Under the pieces are notes generated by a model. That model was not told the origin of the DNA. It worked only from the letters and a program-made list of their open reading frames with translations, and made no database searches. DNA of 64,000 nt, from positions 124,001 through 188,000 of the forward strand of contig JAJFPB010000008.1 in the NCBI GenBank assembly GCA_020881915.1, read 5' to 3'. A program made the translations under genes and the position numbers. Positions 58,202 to 64,000 of this stretch are shown here, piece after piece. Position 1 is the stretch's first letter. Each line of letters begins with the position of its first letter. The DNA is from Paramyrothecium sp. XJ0827 (lineage: Eukaryota; Ascomycota; Sordariomycetes; Hypocreales; Stachybotryaceae).

Positions 58202-61200
58202 CTAGTTTTCCAAGGCCCTGCTCGGGCTCCGATTGAGCTTCCGAGAGTTCTTCTCCTTGATGAGCTTCTTGCTCGTTGCCTCGTCGAATCCGCAGGTGTA
58301 CATGAGGTAGAAGAGCCTGCGATTGGTTAGCGCCTGTTCCATCTTTTCTCGGTTGAGGGCTCCTACTTTTCGTCTCCCAGCTCCCTCTGCCGCACGTCTT
58401 CAAAGCTCTGCTGGGTTTCCATCCAAGCCACTGCCCTCTTCTTGGGATCGATCTTCTTGACCCAGAGGCGGAAGCGGCCGCTGACTGGTCGGTGATCGCT
58501 CACGCGCACTTCGTGTCTTGTGTAGTCGAGCTGCTGCACGCGACCACGGCCACGGAAGAGGAGCCGATCGCACCATGCGGGGCTTCGCCGCTTTTCGCTG
58601 GTGTCGTAGTTGTCGGACCCGACATCGTACTTGTACGTCGGCGCAAACGTGATGGGCAGCTCCTCAAAGGCCCGAAGCCGGAGGCCGGGGTTGCGCCGGC
58701 GCGCGACGAGCAGCTGATCGCGGTCGAGGAGCTTGGCCAGGTTGTTTTGTTTGACCGCCGTGACTACCGTGTCGCGCGACATGGTGTCGATGCGGTAGTT
58801 GAGGTCGCCGTTGATGATGCAGAGCTCGTGGTCCAGGATCATGGTCCCGTCGCCGCCGCCGGTGTACGAGTCAATGCGCGCCTCCGTATCGCGTTCGGCG
58901 GAAAAGACGTTGGCCTCGAGGATGGCGTTGATGTCATTGTTGCGAGCGGCAGCCTGGGACTGGCCCGCGGCCAGATGGCAGTTGACGAAGCAGAGAGACG
59001 TATCGTCCACTTGGAACCTGACGGCGACGGCGCCCTTGTTTCCGTAGACGCCGCCCATGCCTCGCTTCACTTCGGCGCCGCTGAGGTTGCGGATTCGCTC
59101 TCGGAGCGATGCCTTGACAAACACGCAGGTGAACAGCCCCACCATCGGTGCGGTGTGCAGCAGGTGGTACAGGTCATCCGCCGGCATGTAGTCGTCCAGG
59201 GTTTTAAGAAGAAAATCTCGCCAGTCTCGGTATTGATGGCTCATCTTCTCCTGGTCGCTCCCTTCCTTCTTCTTGACCTTAAGGAACCGCTTCGCCGTCG
59301 CCGTCTTGTCCTCGAGATCGACCAGCTCCTGGAAACCAAAGATGAGGATGTCCGGGGAGCCGCTCGACTGGAGCAACTCCTTGAAGAAGGTCGCGTCGTT
59401 GCCAGAATACCGCAGACCGTGCGGCGTGGAGGCTCCGGCGTTCCACGTGAATACCAGCGCCTTGATCTCGTCGAAGCTGCAGTAATCCTTGTCCTGGGAC
59501 TTCATGTTCTCCTCGAGCCAGTCATCCTCGAGTAAGCCGTCCCATGCTTTGATCTTGCTGTCGCCACCTAGTGAGATAACCTGCAAGCGGCCAAGTCGGT
59601 AGGAGCTTGCGGGGTCGGCCTTCATCTTGAGAACCGGGTTGTCGTGCGCACGCCATTCCTTCAGCACCGCCCACGGCGACTTGCCAATGTCGTAGACGGT
59701 CACATTGCCGTTGTTGTATCCAGCCCATATGTACTGACCCAGTCCTGTGAGTGCGTTGATTTTCCAGGTGCTTATGCTCAGCACGGCCAGGCACGAGTAG
59801 TCGCTGGTCGAGTACACGCTGACCTTGCCGTCGGCATGGCCGAGGAAGACCTTGCCCGGCTGTGCGCTGGTCTGCGTGCCCGACGTCACCTCTCCCGCGC
59901 TCTCGGCCACCAGCGGCCGGAGAAGGATCTGAAACGCGCCTGCGTCCATGCCAGGTGCGAAAATGCGTACGTCTTTGCCTGTTGCGTGCCACAGCTCATG
60001 ACCAACCACCATTGAAAAGGTTGGACCTCGTGGTAGCTTGTGGCTCAGGGTCGGGTTCTCGCTTAAATTGGGCACGCCGTTGCCATCTGGGCCCCAAACG
60101 TGGAGAGTGCCCAGCTCATCCAACGTCCAGAGTTCGTTGCGGTGGCGGTATATCTTGACAACTTCGCTTCGGGAATGGATGCTTGGCTTGCTGACTGTGA
60201 TGCCGTGCGTCGCGATGTCGACTTCCATCAGCTCGCCCTGGTTGGTGCCGATCCATATCCTGGCCCCCTCTTCCAGAGGATCCGCGGCCGGCTTGAACGA
60301 CACGGCTGTTGCCCTCACGCCCTCTGTGTGCGCGAGGCTCATCAGCAACTCGCCATCAATCACGCTCCAGACCCGGGTCAGATGCCCGCTGGCACAGACA
60401 AACTCCCCGCAAACGTCGAATATCCTCGGGTCGTATTTCGTGTTGATTTCGTAACACCCTCTTTTCATGAAAGGAGGCCGTCTGTTTGCGGCCGACCCGT
60501 CGGGATAAGTGGTGACCTGCTCGACAGCGTCCGGCTTTTGAGAGGGAACGATGGCCTGTGATTTGGGAATGGTAGGTACCGGTACAGGTGCCACCCGGAA
60601 CTCGGGCGGCGTCCGTTCCGAAGTGCGGTCCACAGTTTGCGATCGGGCGTGGGTTCTCGAAGGGGGCGGCGGCATGGTTTGCACCGTTGGATTGGAGCTG
60701 ATCCTCTTTTGTGATGCTGGAGTGGAATGGGTTTCTAAAGGTACGTTGCTGGCGTGGACCGGACGTGTGGGCGGAGGCCCCATTGGCAAAGCAGTCGGCG
60801 GCGACGGCCTGAGGGGGGCTGCCTCCAATGTTTGCGGCCTCACGGGTAAGCTGGGTCGGCGTTCACCGTCTGATAAATGCCCCTGACTCTGGTTTCCATC
60901 CTGCTCACGCTCTTTTCTCATCACGGCAATCGAGTGGTGGACAGGGGGAGGCGCGAAGCTGCCTGCAAACGACTCCTGCCTGTCCGCCGAGCCGATGTAG
61001 CTCTTTGGACGCGGACGCGGCCGGGTGGGAAGCTCTGGCCGTGACCCTTCAAAACTGTCGTCGGAGGCGGTGGGCGGGCTGCTGAAAGGAGAAACCTCAT
61101 TGCTGATATCGCTTCTTGGTGCTTCCCGGGTGGTGACTCCTAGTTTGGCCGGCTTGCTTGCGGGGATCAGGGGCTTCTCGGAGCGCGGCGTAGGTGGTGG

Positions 61201-61875
61201 AGGGGCAATCTTGGGCTCCCTGTCCCTCCTCAGCTCAGCGGATCTCCGTGGAGGCGGCGGGGAGGGAGGTGGTGCGGCGCCGGCTCGGGGGGAGCGTGGC
61301 AGGACCACCGGCGGGTTGGGAGTGTGGGGTCGACTAGGAATTCTGAATTGCTTGGGGGAGCCGCCAGGAGTCGAGGGAGATGCAAGGGAATCCGGGTTCA
61401 AGTAGGTAGAATGGTCAACAACGGTGACAGGGCTGGTGATCCGTCCCTTGGGAGGTGATTGCGGAGGTAGTATGTTCACGGCTGGAGGCGCGAGCGAGGG
61501 TATTCGCGGCTTCGAGCCGAGTTGCGGTCTTGTAGATGGCGGTGGCGGAGCTGGCTTCGAGCCGGTGGACTGTTGACGCAGAGCCTGCGCAGCGGCCGGC
61601 GCGGGGCGCTCCTCGGCTTTTATCAGAAGTGCTGGGCTGCTGGCAGAAGCGTCCGGGGACGGCTTAAAGTCCCTGAGCTTGTCGGGCTTCGGCGCAGGGG
61701 AAATGGGTCGTGATATGGGTTGTGGTGGGGCATCCTGGCTCTTGTTGATGTTTTCGAACCGGGCGAGAAGGGAGGAAACGGGTTTCTGGGAGCCGTCAGC
61801 ATTGAGAACGAAGAGGCAACATGGTGCCCGTACAATGGAGGAGCCGTCAGGCCCGTCGCCCTGAGGAGGATTCAT
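58202..61875 (-). CDS. WD40-containing inositol polyphosphate 5-phosphatase
   Basis: Removes the 5-phosphate from inositol phosphates or phosphoinositides. Three-exon model: 61875-61834, 61785-58367 and 58316-58202, giving 1191 aa. The first intron (48 nt, GTACGG..CAG, branch-like GCTGAC) is a multiple of three; if retained it adds 16 residues, but removing it joins GSSI to KPVSSLLARFENI. The last intron (GTAGGA..CAG) removes an early stop and adds LFYLMYTCGFDEATSKKLI and a basic tail. Layout: long Pro/Ser-rich disordered N-terminus (to about 460), a WD40-type propeller (about 470-820: GEFVCASGHLTRVWSVIDG, YIWAGYNNGNVTVYDIGKS), then the phosphatase domain with FTWNAGAST, GGVYGNKGAVAVRF, NGDLNYRID, PAWCDRLLFRGR and SDHRPVSGRF. 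All usual catalytic motifs are present. The layout resembles plant FRA3-type enzymes. It probably acts at membranes, with the propeller and Pro-rich part recruiting partners. Confidence 0.92.
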
Positions 61876-62747
61876 GTTGGCGAGAGGTCTGGCTGAGAAC
61901 GGCGGGGTTGAGGTCGAGCTTCACCATCACACCGACGCCCTGCTCACCTAGCTCGCAGGAGCATGGGAATTTTGAAGACGCCGGCAACGGTGAGACGGCC
62001 ACCATCCAGCTCCCCAGGTAGCAAGGGTTTCGGTATCTGTGCTCGGGGAGCGATGCGGGGAGACGGCGATTGTGTGTCACACGACGTGGGTTGTATAGCG
62101 ACTTCAGCCGAGAGCTGGGCAGGAGCGGATGGACGGTGGAAGAGGACGATGCGGCGCGATCATATTCCTCGGGGACGGAGCTGGGTCAAGACAAAGCTGC
62201 CAGAGCTGCACCGGCTGGCCTTTGTTATTGGCGTTTACCTTAAAACTCGGCTGGGTTAGCATAGGGAGCAACTAAGGTTGGATGTCTTGCGTGTCTCTCA
62301 CAATTTCCCAGGCGATGTGGCTAGTGGGCCCCCGGCCTGGTTTGAGGCATGATGATCAAACGGGCAATCTCCCGCACTATGCCGATGCCGCGAGTGCCCT
62401 GCCCGCGCACAGTGCGCATGCCTGACACGCGGCGCTCAGCCACAGACGGACCTGGGAGCAAGGGCCCGCCGAGCGGCTCAACGAACCGACGCCCAGACCT
62501 GTGACGCAGGTCGCTGAGGGACCCCCCTGCACTCCACCGGCTGCGCTACAACCACTGGAGTGGTGCTAAATTTGTACTGTGCTTGAACGTTGGAGCTACG
62601 AATAAGCGGGTCGCCGCGGTCGTATATGGGGAGCTTCTTACACCATGACTTTACACGACGGATCTTGCCTCTCGATATAATTCAACCTCATACCGTACCT
62701 CGTATTGAGCCGCTCCGCCACCCCCTCGTGAGCAAAACCCCAGAAAT
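61876..62747. other. divergent intergenic region
   Basis: It lies between the 5-phosphatase (-) and the micro-exon gene (+) and must contain both promoters. A tRNA-like A-box word near 62537-62548 did not fold into a tRNA. No other gene is seen. Confidence 0.5.
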
Positions 62748-63301
62748 ATGAACACGGTGAGTCTCCTGCCAATCTGATGGGTCTTCGTGCTAACTCAATC
62801 CAAGGTCAAGTCGTTTTGGTTCGTGTCCGCCGCTTGTTCTCATGCCTGGATTGCTACTGACCGCACGGTGAATTAGGCTCGGCTGGGGCGCCGTGACTGT
62901 TGGTATGTACCGGAGCACTGCCTCGTGTTTGCAATGCAGCTAACGAGCCGCCGCGCACAGCTGGAGTCGGGTCCTACATCTTCGCCAAGCGCCAGGTCAA
63001 CGCCGACCGCAAGGCCAAGCTGGAGGAGATGCGCAGGAAGAGGCAGATGAACCACTCGATGGAGTACGGCGACAACGTCCCGAGCCAGCCCCTGACCTCG
63101 TCGGCGATGGGCGGCAGCGAATCCTACGGCGCAGACCCGGCGCGGACCGACTCGGCCGGCTCGCCCAGCCAGGAGGCCAGCGGCGGCGACCCGGCACCGA
63201 CGAGACATGCGCCGGCGACCGAGGCGCAGCGGGTGGAAGAGAAGAGCAAGTACGAAAGCAGTGTGCCGTACCGGAGCAGGAGGGGCGATCGGTTCTCGTG
63301 A
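62748..63301 (+). CDS. small protein from four exons, DUF4748-like
   Basis: Exons 62748-62756 (9 nt), 62805-62818 (14 nt), 62877-62902 (26 nt) and 62940-63301 give 136 aa. Splicing yields MNTVKSFWLGWGAVTVANE, then GVGSYIFAKRQVNADRKAKLEE, a short hydrophobic segment followed by a basic helix. This resembles small ascomycete proteins of the DUF4748 type, which I recall as possibly mitochondrial or membrane-associated; the recall is moderate. The remainder is Ser/Pro/Arg-rich and probably disordered. Each intron has GT..AG ends, but the second donor (GTTCGT) is unusual. The model is supported by exact frame closure and by the recognisable start, which no unspliced frame gives. Confidence 0.65.
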
Positions 63302-63755
63302 AGCCCGAGGGAGGCTTCGATACCTTTCCCATTGCGATTGCAGTGTTGGATGCTTGTACATACTCGAGACTGAATCATTGTTCAGGGAGTACATGCGACA
63401 TTGGTCACTTGCATGTGCAGCTTAGCTCATACCCCATCAGCCTTCCTCCACCCTCGATGAGCATCCCCTTGCCCAGACCCATGTGCAATGTAACGACCTC
63501 ACTAGCGACTGTACGGATAGATTATAGACTGTTTGTTTGTCATTTGTGTGCATCTCAACGTCGGAAAGGGTTTTGACTGTCAACTTTTCGATATGGTACG
63601 ATTGTTGGGCAGTCCTCGCTGTGATTGGACGGCGCGTTGATGCCCCACCTAAACGCACCCGACTCGAAGCTTGGCTTGGCCAGGCAGCTTCAGTACCACT
63701 TCCAACATCGTCTCGTCTCGAGCTCTCCCGCCCGGCATCAGCTCCCGCCTTCACA
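63302..63755. other. intergenic
   Basis: It holds the 3' flank of the micro-exon gene and the promoter of the last gene. Pyrimidine-rich sequence lies just before the start codon at 63756. No gene is seen. Confidence 0.55.
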
Positions 63756-64000
63756 ATGGCGAGCCCCGAACTCGCCATCGCCAAGGCCGCCCTCTCCGCC
63801 TCGCTCTTCCGCTCCGATCCCACCTCCCTCGGCCGGCCCGCCGTCGACGGCTTCTTCTCGCTCCTAGCATCCACAGTCACCCGCTGCTCGCGCGACAACG
63901 TTCAGGTTTGCTCCATTGGCCGATGTTCCTTGCTTTTGCCCTGATGGCAGTCATGGCTAAACTCTCCATCTTCTCGCAGAAATGCAAGGCCTGGATCGTC
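63756..64000 (+). CDS. 5' end of a gene, product unknown (truncated by window)
   Basis: Exon 1 (63756-63905, 50 codons) begins MASPELAIAKAALSASLF and ends at a GTTTGC donor; after a 74-nt intron ending CGCAG, exon 2 starts at 63980 (KCKAWIV) and runs off the window. The start codon context (TTCACAATGGCG) is good and the frame closes. About 57 residues are visible, mostly helical and alanine/leucine-rich, without any motif I can name. Confidence 0.65.

Noticed and set aside
58363..58366. Stop codon as the end of the 5-phosphatase
   Set aside because: A GTAGGA..CAG intron removes it, and the next exon encodes the expected LFYLMYTCGF segment.
62480..62560. Possible tRNA on the minus strand (A-box-like TAGCGCAGCCGG)
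   Set aside because: No good B box and no cloverleaf: the D and acceptor stems do not pair.

Overview
The window reads as nuclear DNA of a filamentous ascomycete (Pezizomycotina, most like Sordariomycetes and probably Hypocreales). The reasons are short introns (about 40-130 nt) with GT..AG ends, intron-split genes on both strands, C/G-rich third codon positions, and ortholog content such as Sec61 alpha, an ABCC transporter, a Dnf3-type flippase, CAND1, TRAPP Trs31, a Bcs1-like AAA protein and a WD40-5-phosphatase. The genus is inferred from protein character and is not proven. All gene models were built by hand: every listed exon set closes in frame, but none has transcript support.

Region 1 (1-23.2 kb) is core genome: tRNA dimethylallyltransferase (-), Sec61 alpha (+), a 1681-residue ABCC transporter (+), a single-pass membrane protein of unknown function (+), an Irc6/p34-like protein (+) and a homeobox transcription factor (+). 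The homeobox gene is preceded by 5.4 kb with no credible gene, as often seen for developmental regulators.

Region 2 (23.2-28 kb) is a gene-poor, partly AT-rich island. It holds one gene with a divergent GIY-YIG nuclease-like core, an AT-rich repeat downstream of it, and a possible coding relic on the minus strand.

Region 3 (28-34 kb) carries a Dnf3-type phospholipid flippase (+) with a Gly/His repeat tail and a medium-chain reductase (-).

Region 4 (34-45 kb) looks accessory. Two paralogous genes (34740-36050 + and 40217-41281 -) encode RGG/Asn-rich proteins sharing a strongly conserved domain of about 110 residues that I cannot assign to any family. Between and beside them lie a secreted pectate lyase, a three-exon gene of unknown function, and a coiled-coil gene broken by frameshifts and a stop. 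This is the best candidate in the window for something undescribed.

Region 5 (45-64 kb) is core again: CAND1 (-), an F-box-like gene with an in-frame TAG (-), a small conserved-looking protein (+), Trs31 (-), a Bcs1-like AAA ATPase (-), a Pdr16/Pdr17-like Sec14 protein (-), a WD40-inositol polyphosphate 5-phosphatase (-), a small micro-exon gene (+) and the 5' end of an unidentified gene (+). Several products serve lipid and membrane traffic (Sec61, flippase, Irc6, Trs31, Sec14-like, 5-phosphatase). CAND1, which exchanges F-box receptors on cullin ligases, lies next to an F-box-like gene. I found no convincing tRNA, rRNA, CRISPR array or intact transposon.
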